Origin: Clostridia bacterium
GTDB lineage: Bacteria > Bacillota > Clostridia > Christensenellales > Aristaeellaceae
Direction: 5' to 3'
Length of the DNA stretch: 64,000 bases
NCBI GenBank assembly: GCA_017936765.1
Contig: JAGBEX010000014.1
Span: forward strand, 248,001 to 312,000
This document shows, one piece after another, positions 42,830 through 51,673 of the stretch. Within the stretch, counting starts at the first letter, position 1. Each line of letters begins with the position of its first letter. Made by a program: the position numbers and the translations under genes. The notes below the pieces were generated by a model. It did no database searches. It was not told the origin of the DNA and saw only the letters and a program-made list of their open reading frames with translations.

Positions 42830-44638
42830 ATGGCTTGTGCCTTTCAATTGATGGATGTATCGCTGCACTACAGCGAAAAGCCTTTACTTGACCATGTGAA
42901 CCTGACCATTTCCGATGGTGACCGCATCGGCGTGGTGGGCAGAAACGGCGCGGGTAAGTCTACCCTGCTGCGGCTGCTGGCAGGACGTGAGGAGCCGGAC
43001 AAGGGCGAGCTGTCCATTCGCCGCAATCTGAGCGTAGCTTATCTGCCCCAAACGCCTGATTTGCGGGAGAATGACACCATCACCCAGGCTGCGCTGGCCT
43101 ATCTGCCCGCACGCCCCGGTGAGATCGCCGAGGCCGCTGCCTATGAGGCGCAGACCATTCTCACCCAGCTGGGTTTTACCGACCTGAATGCCAAGGTGGG
43201 TACCCTTTCCGGCGGGCAGAAGATGCGCGTGGCGCTGGCTGGCGTACTGTGCCGTGAAAGCGACGTGCTGCTCCTGGACGAACCCACCAACCACATCGAC
43301 CTGGACATGGCGCAATGGCTGGAGGATCGCCTGATGGCGCGGCGCGGTACGCTGATCGTGGTCACCCATGATCGATATCTGCTGGAACGCGCCTTCAACC
43401 GCATTCTGAACGTTGGTGGAGGCCGCGTAGACAGCTACCAGACCAGCTACAGCGGCTATCTGGAAGAACGCGCCCAGCGCGAGGAAATGGATGCCGCCAC
43501 CCTGCGCAAGAACAAGAGCCTCTATCGCAAGGAGCTGGCCTGGATCCGCCGCGGCGCTCAGGCACGCTCCACCAAGGCCAAGGGACGCATCGACCGCTTC
43601 GACGCCCTGACGGAGGCTATCCGCGAGGCTCCGCCGGAGGAAACCCTGGCCATGAAGAGCGTGGCAAGCCGCCTGGGCAAGAAGATCGTCTCCTGGGAGA
43701 ATCTCAGCGTGGCCATCGGCGGCAAAACCCTGGTGGAGGACTTCTCCTACACGCTTCTCAGAGCCGACAGAATGGGCATCATCGGCGGTAACGGCGCCGG
43801 CAAAACCACCCTGCTCCGCACCCTTTGCGGGGAGATCCCGCCGGAGAGCGGCACCATTGAGATTGGCGATACCGTCAAGATCGGCTACTTTGCCCAGCAT
43901 TGCCCCAAGCTTGACCCGGACACCCGCATCATCGATGCCGTGCGCGATGTAGCCGTTCACGTCTACACCCCGGATGGCGACCTGTCCGCCTCCCAGATGG
44001 CCGAGACCTTCCTGTTCCCCTCCCATATGCAATACCAGAAGGTCTCCAGCCTGTCCGGCGGTGAAATGCGTCGCCTGTACCTGCTGCGAATCCTGATGGC
44101 CGCCCCCAATGTGCTGATCCTGGACGAACCCACCAACGACCTGGATCTGGAAACGCTGAATGTGCTGGAAGACTACCTGGACAGCTTCCAGGGCGCTATC
44201 ATTGCTGTGAGCCACGACCGCTACTTCCTGGATCGTGTCACCCAGCACCTGTTTGCCTTTGAGAATGGGAAGATGGTACCCTACATCGGCGGATATCAGA
44301 GCTATCTGGATGCCCACCAGGAAGAAACGCCCGCCCGACCCAGGTCGGAAAAGACCGAGGAAAAACCGACGGTCGGTCGGTCTAAGTCGTCGTCAGCTTT
44401 GAAGTTCACCTTCAAGGAGCAGCGGGACTTTGACACCATCGACCAGACCATTGCTGATCTTGAAGAGAAGCTGGAAAGCCTGGCCAAAGAGCTGGAGGCC
44501 AACAGCAGCAACTACAGCCGCGTGACAGAGCTGATGCAGGAGCAGGAAGCAACCCAGCAGAAGCTGGATGAAGCCATGGAGCGCTGGATGTATTTGCAGG
44601 AGAAATACGAGCAGATGCAAGCTGCCAAAGAGAACTGA
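42830..44638 (+). CDS. ABC-F family ATPase, Uup-like
   Basis: A 602-residue soluble protein with two ABC cassettes and no membrane helices. The first cassette has Walker A GRNGAGKST, signature LSGGQKMRVAL and LLLDEPTNH. The second has GGNGAGKTT, LSGGEMRRLYL and LILDEPTND. The linker holds WIRRGAQARSTKAKGRI, typical of Uup/EttA-type proteins. A C-terminal coiled coil (DQTIADLEEKLESLAKELE) supports Uup. ABC-F proteins act on ribosomes or, for Uup, also bind branched DNA. The segment before the coiled coil contains EKPTVGRSKSSS encoded by a CCGAC/GTCGG repeat. An extended -10 (TGATACAAT) lies near 42795. Confidence 0.93.
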   Translation: MACAFQLMDVSLHYSEKPLLDHVNLTISDGDRIGVVGRNGAGKSTLLRLLAGREEPDKGELSIRRNLSVAYLPQTPDLRENDTITQAALAYLPARPGEIAEAAAYEAQTILTQLGFTDLNAKVGTLSGGQKMRVALAGVLCRESDVLLLDEPTNHIDLDMAQWLEDRLMARRGTLIVVTHDRYLLERAFNRILNVGGGRVDSYQTSYSGYLEERAQREEMDAATLRKNKSLYRKELAWIRRGAQARSTKAKGRIDRFDALTEAIREAPPEETLAMKSVASRLGKKIVSWENLSVAIGGKTLVEDFSYTLLRADRMGIIGGNGAGKTTLLRTLCGEIPPESGTIEIGDTVKIGYFAQHCPKLDPDTRIIDAVRDVAVHVYTPDGDLSASQMAETFLFPSHMQYQKVSSLSGGEMRRLYLLRILMAAPNVLILDEPTNDLDLETLNVLEDYLDSFQGAIIAVSHDRYFLDRVTQHLFAFENGKMVPYIGGYQSYLDAHQEETPARPRSEKTEEKPTVGRSKSSSALKFTFKEQRDFDTIDQTIADLEEKLESLAKELEANSSNYSRVTELMQEQEATQQKLDEAMERWMYLQEKYEQMQAAKEN

Positions 44639-44640
44639 AA

Positions 44641-44678
44641 AGGACTGCTGCACCAAGCAACGTGCAGCAGTCCTTTTC
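44641..44678. terminator. Terminator between ABC-F and the fusion enzyme gene
   Basis: Arms AGGACTGCTGCAC (44641-44653) and GTGCAGCAGTCCT (44662-44674) with a T run. It can also serve the convergent minus-strand gene ending at 44688. Confidence 0.9.
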
Positions 44679-44687
44679 TTTTGCTTG

Positions 44688-47219
44688 TTATGCCGTAACA
44701 ATGGCGTTGGCTTCGTGGAGCTTCAGGTATTCCACAGCCCATTCGCGCATCTTGTACTTCTGGATCTTGCCAGCGGCGTTCATGGGGAAATCCTCCACAA
44801 AGGCCACGTAGCGGGGCGTCTTGTGCTTGGCCATGTGGGTCATGACATATTCCTTCATCTCCGCCTCGCTGGAGGTCTCGCCCTCCTTCAGCACCACGCA
44901 GGCCATGATCTCCTCGCCGTACTGCTTGTCAGGCACGCCGATGACCTGCACATCCTTGATCTTGGGATGGGTGTAGAGGAAGTCCTCGATCTCCTTGGGG
45001 TAGATGTTCTCGCCGCCGCGGATGATCATGTCCTTGATGCGGCCGGTGATCTTGTAGTTGCCATTCTCGTCCCTGCGGGCCAGGTCGCCAGTGTGGAGCC
45101 AGCCTTCGCTGTCGATGGCCGCAGCGGTGGCCTCGGGCATCTTGTAATAGCCCTTCATAATGTTGTAGCCGCGAGCCACGAACTCGCCGTCCACGCCATC
45201 CGGCACGGGCTGGTTGGTCTCAGGATCCACAATGCGGCACTCCACGCCGAAGATGGCGCTGCCAACGGTGTTCACGCGAACGTCGATGCTGTCCGTGGTC
45301 TTGGACATGGTGGTGGCCGGGCTGGCTTCCGTCTGACCATAGGTGATGCAGATCTCGTCCATGTGCATCTTCTCGATCACTTCCTGCATCACCTTGATGG
45401 GACAGGGGCTACCTGCCATGATGCCGGTGCGCATATGGCTGAAGTCGGTCTTGTCGAAGTCCTCATGCCCCAGCATGGCAATGAACATGGTTGGAACGCC
45501 ATGGAAGCAGGTGATCTTCTCCTGATTGATGCAGGCCAGACCGCGCTTGGGCGAGAAGGCAGGAATGGGACTCATGGTCACACCGTGGGTCATGGAAGCG
45601 GTCATGGCCAGCACCATGCCGAAGCAATGGAACATGGGAACCTGGATCATCATGCGGTCAGCTGTGGAAAGATCCATGCAGTCGCCAATGGCCTTGCCGT
45701 TGTTCACCACATTGTAGTGGGTCAGCATAACGCCCTTGGGGAAACCGGTGGTGCCGGAGGTGTACTGCATATTGCACACGTCGTGCTTGTTGATGGCATT
45801 GGCGCGGCGGGTCACTTCGGAGGGATCCACGCGGGAAGCCATGGAAATAGCGTCATCCCAGGTCAGGCAGCCTTCCTGACGGCTGTCTATGGTGATGATG
45901 TTGCGCAGGAAGGGGAACTTGCGGGTGTGCAAGGGCTGGAACTGGTCGTGACCCTGCAATTCGGGGCAAAGCTCCTTGATGATGGCCACATAGTCGCTGT
46001 CCTTGTAGCCGTCCACCATCACCAGGGTGTGGGTGTCGCTCTGACGGAGCAGGTATTCCGCTTCGTGGATCTTATAGGCGGTGTTCACCGTCACCAGCAC
46101 GGCGCCGATTTTCACCGTTGCCCAGAAGGTGATGTACCACGCAGGCACATTGGTGGCCCAGATGGCCACATGGTCGCCAGCCTTGACGCCCATGGCAATG
46201 AGGCTGCGGGCAAATTCATCCACATCGTCCCGGAACTGGGCATAGGTGCGGGTATAGTCCAGGGTGGTGTAGCGGAAGACATACTGATCGGGGAACTCTT
46301 CCACCATGCGATCCAGCACCTGGGGGAAGGTCAGGTCGATGAGCTGGTTCTTGGGCCAGACGTATTTGCCGGTCTTGCGGGCATTGTCCTGCAGGCGATG
46401 GCTGGTGCGGTCGCTGCCCATGAACTGCTCCATGTAGTTGGCAAAGTGCGGGAACACGATGCCGGCGGACTGCAGTTCCGGCGCGGTGTTCTTGACCCAC
46501 TCCAGGCTGATGTAGCCCTCGTAGTTCACCGAGCGCAGGGCGCGGATCATGCTCTCGATGGGCATATCGCCCTCGCCCATGATCTTGTACTTCACCTTTC
46601 CATCCACCATCACGGAATCCTTGATGTGAATGTGCTTGATGTACACGCCCAGGTTCTGGATGGTGGTTTCGGGCTTTTCATTGGCAAAACGATAAGGATG
46701 GTGCATATCCCACAGGGCGGCCACATTGTCGCTCTCCACGCGGGCCAGCAGGTCGCGCAGGCGGGCGGTATCAGAATAAACGCCGTTGGTCTCCACCAGC
46801 AGGATCACGTCGCGCTCTTCGGCATAGGGTACGATGTCCTTCAGGGCGGCCAGCACCACTTCATCATCCACCTCGCCCTCGATATCCGCATTGCGGTCGC
46901 CCAGCAGACGGATATACTTGGCACCCAGCTTCTCCGCCAAGCGAATATACTCCTCGATCTCCGCCTTGGTCTGATGCCAGCAGTCTGCATCCTTCAGCAC
47001 GCAGCCGGTAGACAGGCAGGGGATCTCCAGGCGCATACGCTTCAGGTTGGCAATGGTCTTGTCGATCTGATCGGCACGGAAGGGCTGGGCGCGCACGGAG
47101 AAAATATCATTGCCCAGGCCACGCATCTCAATGCCGTCGAAGCCAAAGTCCTTGGCCATAGAATAAATATCAGACCAGGAGAAATCAGGGCAACCCAGGG
47201 TGGAAAATGCGAGTTTCAT
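44688..47219 (-). CDS. Fusion enzyme: sugar-phosphate isomerase-like TIM barrel + AMP-dependent acyl-CoA synthetase
   Basis: One 843-residue frame. Residues 1-265 form an AP-endonuclease-2/xylose isomerase-like TIM barrel (KLAFSTLGCPDFSWSDI), with metal-ligand-like VETNG, WDMHHPY, HIHIKDS and ISLEWVK. Residues ~290-835 are a complete acyl-CoA synthetase: P-loop TSGTTGFPKG (~485), YGQTEASP, TGDLARRDENG and the catalytic-lysine tail NAAGKIQKYKMRE (~816). The first activity would isomerise or epimerise a sugar-like compound. The second forms an acyl-adenylate and then acyl-CoA. The substrate is unknown. ATG 47219 follows AGGAGG by 8 bases. A T-box leader controls the gene. Confidence 0.9.
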   Translation of the reverse strand: MKLAFSTLGCPDFSWSDIYSMAKDFGFDGIEMRGLGNDIFSVRAQPFRADQIDKTIANLKRMRLEIPCLSTGCVLKDADCWHQTKAEIEEYIRLAEKLGAKYIRLLGDRNADIEGEVDDEVVLAALKDIVPYAEERDVILLVETNGVYSDTARLRDLLARVESDNVAALWDMHHPYRFANEKPETTIQNLGVYIKHIHIKDSVMVDGKVKYKIMGEGDMPIESMIRALRSVNYEGYISLEWVKNTAPELQSAGIVFPHFANYMEQFMGSDRTSHRLQDNARKTGKYVWPKNQLIDLTFPQVLDRMVEEFPDQYVFRYTTLDYTRTYAQFRDDVDEFARSLIAMGVKAGDHVAIWATNVPAWYITFWATVKIGAVLVTVNTAYKIHEAEYLLRQSDTHTLVMVDGYKDSDYVAIIKELCPELQGHDQFQPLHTRKFPFLRNIITIDSRQEGCLTWDDAISMASRVDPSEVTRRANAINKHDVCNMQYTSGTTGFPKGVMLTHYNVVNNGKAIGDCMDLSTADRMMIQVPMFHCFGMVLAMTASMTHGVTMSPIPAFSPKRGLACINQEKITCFHGVPTMFIAMLGHEDFDKTDFSHMRTGIMAGSPCPIKVMQEVIEKMHMDEICITYGQTEASPATTMSKTTDSIDVRVNTVGSAIFGVECRIVDPETNQPVPDGVDGEFVARGYNIMKGYYKMPEATAAAIDSEGWLHTGDLARRDENGNYKITGRIKDMIIRGGENIYPKEIEDFLYTHPKIKDVQVIGVPDKQYGEEIMACVVLKEGETSSEAEMKEYVMTHMAKHKTPRYVAFVEDFPMNAAGKIQKYKMREWAVEYLKLHEANAIVTA

Positions 47220-47572
47220 AACAGCAAGACCTCCTTGTGTTTGGGCGCCGGAATGAAAAAATGCTTTCATCTCCGGCAGGAAACTGCAAGAGACGAAAGC
47301 ATGTGTTCACATATCTTCCGCGGTACCACTCTTGTTGACGGCAATAGCCGCCCACTTCGGCATCTCATGAATGCCTCTCCCTTTCACGGTGGAATCCGTC
47401 TGACTTTACTGGGTGCATTGCACCGTTGAGCCAGCCGCTCAGGGGCCAGTACCGACCGACATCTCCATCTGCTTGCACCAACCGCAGACTCTCTAAAGGC
47501 AGATGCACGACCGTTTCTCCCCGTCGTGGCGTTTCTTGTAGGCATTTTACCAGCAACACATGGTGATGTCAA
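47220..47572 (-). promoter_or_regulatory. T-box riboswitch leader and promoter of the fusion enzyme gene
   Basis: Minus-strand promoter TTGACA (47572-47567), 17-base spacer, TAAAAT (47549-47544). The leader holds AGAGAG and GGTTGGTGCAA stem-I apical elements. The T-box AAGAGTGGTACCGCGGAA is at 47333-47316. A terminator with arms ATGCTTTCGTCTC and GAGATGAAAGCAT (47302-47261) and six U's follows. Uncharged tRNA would favour readthrough into the gene starting at 47219. The specifier triplet lies in GGTACTGG next to CCCC (47453-47446). ACT (Thr), CTG (Leu) and TGG (Trp) are all possible by hand alignment. Confidence 0.9.
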
Positions 47573-47599
47573 GCATCCGTGCTGTATTTTTGCTGTACT

Positions 47600-48868
47600 T
47601 CACCCATGCACCTCCATGCTGTCCAGATCGTCCATGGTCACATCCGCACCCAGCTCCCGCAGCATGGCAGGCAGGTTTTCATATCCCCTGGCGATATGCC
47701 CCTGGGGGTCCAGCAAAATCGTTTCTCCTTCGGCAGCAAGTCCGGCCAGCATCATGGCCGCACCGCCGCGCAGATCCGTACTGCTCACCGTGGACCCAGC
47801 CAGCAGATGGCCGCCGTTCACCAGGGCAATGCGATCCTCAATGCGGATGGATGCGCCCAGGCGGGCCATTTCTCTGGCGTGCATGAAACGATTCTCGAAG
47901 ATAGTCTCCAGAAACACCGATGTCCCCCGCAGCTTCAGCGCCAGGGCCATCATGGGTGCCTGCATATCTGTTGGAAAGCCAGGATAGGCCAGCGTCCGCA
48001 CCTGGATGGGCTGGCTTGCCCGCCCGGAAAGCCGCAAACCTGCCGAGGATTCCCGCAGCGTGACGCCTGTTTCCGCCAGCTTGAACAGCACCGCACGCAT
48101 ATGGTCCGCCCGAACGCCCCGCAGCAGCACGCTCCCCTCCGTCATGGCCGCTGCACAGAGGATGGTTCCTGCTTCAATGCGATCAGGGATCGGCTTATAG
48201 GTGCAGCCGTGGAGGCTATCCTGACCTTCGATAAAAATCGTACCTGTTCCACCGCCGGAGATCCTTGCCCCCATTTCTGTAAGGAAGGCACACAGGTCGA
48301 TGATCTCCGGCTCCTTGGCAGCATTTTCAATGCGGGTAGCGCCTTTGGCCAGCACCGCCGCCAGAATGATGTTCTCCGTCGCCCCCACGCTGGGAAAATC
48401 CAGATACACATTGCCGCCCCTCAGCTGACCCTGAAGCGTCACCGAGCCGGGCGTCAGCTGAGCTTCCGCACCCAGCGCCTGCATTCCTTTGATATGCAGA
48501 TCAATGGGGCGCTGCCCAATGGCACAGCCGCCCGGCAGCGCCACCCGGACATAACCTGTGCGCGCCAATAGCGGCCCCATCACCAGCACCGACGCCCGCA
48601 TCCGGCTCAGCAGATTTTCGGATGTGGGAGAATGGGGATCATCCGACCACAGGGTGAGTTCATCCCTGTTGCGGCTGATGTTCACATTGCATTCCGAGAG
48701 GATCTCCACCAGCGTATCCACATCCGTCAGCATTGGAACGCGCTCAATGGTGATGGGTTCCCGGGTCAACAGCCCTGCGCAGAGAATGGGCAGCACAGCA
48801 TTCTTGGCCGAGTGCAGGTTGACCTCGCCGCCAAGTTGCTCACAATGCCTGATGCGATACGTTGCCAT
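47600..48868 (-). CDS. murA: UDP-N-acetylglucosamine 1-carboxyvinyltransferase MurA
   Basis: First committed step of peptidoglycan synthesis: transfers enolpyruvyl from PEP to UDP-GlcNAc. It has 422 residues. The N-terminal region is slightly unusual (EQLGGEVNLHSAKNAVLPILCAGLL), with Ser in place of Gly in the HSAKN loop. The PEP-binding and fosfomycin-target residue is C115 in LPGGCAIGQRP. DLRGGAAMMLAGLAAEG and ERGYE-like HIARGYENLPAMLRELGADV close the fold. The ATG at 48868 follows GGGGAGG by 8 bases. Firmicutes often have two murA genes, and which paralogue this is cannot be decided. Confidence 0.95.
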   Translation of the reverse strand: MATYRIRHCEQLGGEVNLHSAKNAVLPILCAGLLTREPITIERVPMLTDVDTLVEILSECNVNISRNRDELTLWSDDPHSPTSENLLSRMRASVLVMGPLLARTGYVRVALPGGCAIGQRPIDLHIKGMQALGAEAQLTPGSVTLQGQLRGGNVYLDFPSVGATENIILAAVLAKGATRIENAAKEPEIIDLCAFLTEMGARISGGGTGTIFIEGQDSLHGCTYKPIPDRIEAGTILCAAAMTEGSVLLRGVRADHMRAVLFKLAETGVTLRESSAGLRLSGRASQPIQVRTLAYPGFPTDMQAPMMALALKLRGTSVFLETIFENRFMHAREMARLGASIRIEDRIALVNGGHLLAGSTVSSTDLRGGAAMMLAGLAAEGETILLDPQGHIARGYENLPAMLRELGADVTMDDLDSMEVHG

Positions 48869-48942
48869 GTTTGCATCCTCCCCTTTTGCAGGCATTTTGC
48901 CCACGCCAAGGCACATCCATGCTGGAAAAACACGATGTTTTC

Positions 48943-48971
48943 TTGACTTTTGGGCGAAATTTGCGCATAAT
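48943..48971 (+). promoter_or_regulatory. Promoter of the DUF512-der unit
   Basis: TTGACT (48943-48948), 17-base spacer, CATAAT (48966-48971). A small palindrome AAAACA-CGA-TGTTTT sits just upstream of the -35 box. Confidence 0.65.
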
Positions 48972-49024
48972 AGGCATTAGTGGGAGTTTGCGCAATTCTT
49001 GCCCACGGGAAGGAAGGCTGCGGA

Positions 49025-50329
49025 ATGTCAAGTGCGATCACGCACGTGCAAAAGGCTTCAATCGCTGCCAAGCTGGGACTTCAGGCTGGCGACGTGCTGG
49101 AAACCATCGCAGGCGAACCGGTGATCGATCAGATCGATTATCAGGCGCTGACCGCCCAGGAGGATTTCATCATCGAGATCACCCGCCAGGGCAAGCCCAT
49201 GTCCTTCCATGTCCGCAAGGAAGACTGGGAGCCTCTGGGCATTACACTGGATCAGTCCATCGTGTCCCATCCCCGCTCCTGCCATAACCATTGCATCTTC
49301 TGCTTTATCGATCAGATGCCCCGCGGTATGCGCGATACCCTCTATGTCAAGGATGATGACTGGCGCCTGTCCCTGATGATGGGCAATTTCATCACCATGA
49401 CCAATCTTTCCGACAGCGAGATGGATCGCATCATCCGCCGCAAGGTCAGCCCGCTCTACATTTCCGTGCAGGCTACCGATCCGGACGTGCGTGTAAAGCT
49501 TCTGCGCAATCCTCATGCAGGCGACATCATGGACAAGCTTCGCCTGCTGAAGGACAACGGCATTCGCTTCCATTGTCAGCTCGTCCTTTGCCCCGGCTGG
49601 AACGACGGCGAGGTGCTGCTCAAGTCCATTCGCGACCTGGCCAGCCTTGCCCCAGCCGCCTGTTCTGTGGCGCTGGTGCCTGTGGGACTGACCCGACACC
49701 GCGAAGGTCTGGCCCAGATCAAGCCCTACACCAGGGACATGGCAGCCGAGCTGCTCCGCACCATCCAACCCATGCAGAAGAAATTCCTGCAGGATCTTGG
49801 CACCCGCTTTGTTTTCCCGGCTGACGAGTTCTACTGCCTGGCGGGTATGCCCCTGCCCGAGGATGAGGAATACGAAGATTATCCGCAGATCGAGAACGGC
49901 ATCGGTATGCTGCGTATGTTTGAGACGGATCTCCGTTTTGCTGTTGAGGACTACCCTGTGGCCGAAACTGCCCCCCGCCGCCTGGTAATCGCCTGCGGTA
50001 CGTCCATCGCGGCGCAGATGCAGCGCTGGTGCGATCAGTATGCCCCCAAGGGTACCACCGTGCAGGTGATTCCCATCCTCAACCGCTTCTTTGGCGAATC
50101 CGTTACGGTGACTGGCCTGATTACCGGCGGCGACCTGGTTGATCAGCTGAAAGATGTGCAATGCGACGAAATACTGATTTGCCGCAACATGATCCGGAAC
50201 GAGGGCGACCTCTTCCTGGATGATATGCCCCTGAATGATGTCCGTCAGGCTCTCCCCGCCCCGCTCCGCATTGTGGAGAACACGGGCGAAGGCTTCTGGC
50301 GTGCGATAAGTGGATTGGAGGATATGTAA
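49025..50329 (+). CDS. DUF512 family radical SAM-like protein with N-terminal PDZ domain
   Basis: A 434-residue protein. Residues 5-60 resemble a PDZ domain (KASIAAKLGLQAGDVLETIAGEPV). It then shows a C-x3-C-x2-C cluster (CHNHCIFCFIDQMPRGMRDTLYVKDDD) for a [4Fe-4S] centre as in radical SAM enzymes. The C-terminal half is DUF512. The reaction is unknown, although the gene is widely conserved beside der in Firmicutes, as here (3 bases from the der start). The ATG at 49025 is preceded by GGAAGG. Confidence 0.9.
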   Translation: MSSAITHVQKASIAAKLGLQAGDVLETIAGEPVIDQIDYQALTAQEDFIIEITRQGKPMSFHVRKEDWEPLGITLDQSIVSHPRSCHNHCIFCFIDQMPRGMRDTLYVKDDDWRLSLMMGNFITMTNLSDSEMDRIIRRKVSPLYISVQATDPDVRVKLLRNPHAGDIMDKLRLLKDNGIRFHCQLVLCPGWNDGEVLLKSIRDLASLAPAACSVALVPVGLTRHREGLAQIKPYTRDMAAELLRTIQPMQKKFLQDLGTRFVFPADEFYCLAGMPLPEDEEYEDYPQIENGIGMLRMFETDLRFAVEDYPVAETAPRRLVIACGTSIAAQMQRWCDQYAPKGTTVQVIPILNRFFGESVTVTGLITGGDLVDQLKDVQCDEILICRNMIRNEGDLFLDDMPLNDVRQALPAPLRIVENTGEGFWRAISGLEDM

Positions 50330-50332
50330 ACC

Positions 50333-51667
50333 ATGGCAAGACCCCTGGTTGCGATCGTTGGACGCCCCAATGTGGGCAAGTCCACCTTCTTTAATAAAAT
50401 TGCCGGTAAGCGCATCAGCATTGTGGAGGACACCCCCGGTGTCACCCGCGACCGAGTGTATGCCGACGTGGAATGGATGAACCGCAAGTTCACCCTCATC
50501 GATACCGGCGGTATCGACCCCCGCAGCGACGATGTGCTGCTCTCCCAGATGCGCCGTCAGGCCGAGATCGCCATGGACACCGCAGACGTGATCTGCTTCT
50601 TTGCCGATGGCCGCGATGGCCTCACCGACGACGACCGTGAAGTAGCCAACCTGCTGCGCAAGACCCACAAGCCTCTCTTGCTGGTCATCAACAAGATGGA
50701 CTATGCTGGCCTGAACGATAACCTCTACGAGTTCTACGAGCTGGGTCTGGGCGATCCCATTGGCATCAGCAGCGTGAATATGCTGGGCCTGGGCGACCTG
50801 CTGGAGGAGATCTGCAAGAACCTTCCCCCACAGGAAGAGGGTGAGACCGATGAGGACGAACACGTGCTGCAGCTGGCCGTGGTTGGCCGTCCCAATGTGG
50901 GCAAAAGCTCTCTGGTGAACCGCCTACTGGGTCAGGAGCGCACCATGGTGTCCGATATCGCCGGTACCACCCGCGATGCCATCGACACCAAGTTCACCGC
51001 CCCCAACGGCACCGAGTATAACATCATCGATACTGCCGGTATCCGCCGCAAGCGTGTGGTGGAGGAAGAAACCCTGGAGCGCTACAGCGTGCTGCGCTCT
51101 ATCGCCGCCATCCGCCGCTGCGATGTGGCCCTGCTGCTCATCGATGCCAACGACGGCGTGACCGAGCAGGATACCAAGATCGCTGGCCTCATCCGTGATG
51201 AAGGCAAAGCCGTGATCATTGTGGTGAACAAGTGGGACGCCATCGAGAAGGACACCGGCACCCTGGAAAAGTTCCGCAAGCAGATCATGGACGATTTGAA
51301 GTTCATGGACTACGCCCCGGTGCTGTTCCTCTCCGCCCTCACCGGACAGCGCGTGCATACCGTGCTGGACATGGTAGATCAGGTGTGGGCCATGGCCTCC
51401 AAGCGCGTACCCACCGGCGTTTTGAACGACGTGCTGGCCGATGCCACCGCCGACCTTCAGCCCCCGGCTTCCAACGGCCGCCGCCTGAAGATCTACTACC
51501 TCACCCAGCAAAGCACCTGCCCGCCCACCTTTGTGCTTTTCGTCAACGACGAAAGCCTGATGCATTTCGCCTACGAGCGCTATCTGGAAAACTATTTCCG
51601 CAAGACCTTTGATTTCACCGGCACTCCCATCCGATTCATCCTGCGGGAAAAGAAAAAGGAGAAATAA
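50333..51667 (+). CDS. der: Ribosome biogenesis GTPase Der (EngA)
   Basis: A 444-residue protein with two tandem GTPase domains and a C-terminal KH-like domain, needed for 50S assembly. Domain one: GRPNVGKSTFFNKI, DTGG, NKMD. Domain two: GRPNVGKSSLVNRLLG, DTAGIRRK, NKWD. The KH-like end includes LKIYYLTQQSTCPPTFVLFVN. GGAGG lies inside the end of the DUF512 gene. It is followed by plsY at 6 bases. Confidence 0.97.
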   Translation: MARPLVAIVGRPNVGKSTFFNKIAGKRISIVEDTPGVTRDRVYADVEWMNRKFTLIDTGGIDPRSDDVLLSQMRRQAEIAMDTADVICFFADGRDGLTDDDREVANLLRKTHKPLLLVINKMDYAGLNDNLYEFYELGLGDPIGISSVNMLGLGDLLEEICKNLPPQEEGETDEDEHVLQLAVVGRPNVGKSSLVNRLLGQERTMVSDIAGTTRDAIDTKFTAPNGTEYNIIDTAGIRRKRVVEEETLERYSVLRSIAAIRRCDVALLLIDANDGVTEQDTKIAGLIRDEGKAVIIVVNKWDAIEKDTGTLEKFRKQIMDDLKFMDYAPVLFLSALTGQRVHTVLDMVDQVWAMASKRVPTGVLNDVLADATADLQPPASNGRRLKIYYLTQQSTCPPTFVLFVNDESLMHFAYERYLENYFRKTFDFTGTPIRFILREKKKEK

Positions 51668-51673
51668 TCGCCT

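Noticed and set aside
44568-47429. A 953-codon open frame on the plus strand
   Set aside because: It is antisense to the fusion enzyme, which has clear motifs along its whole length, and runs through the T-box leader.
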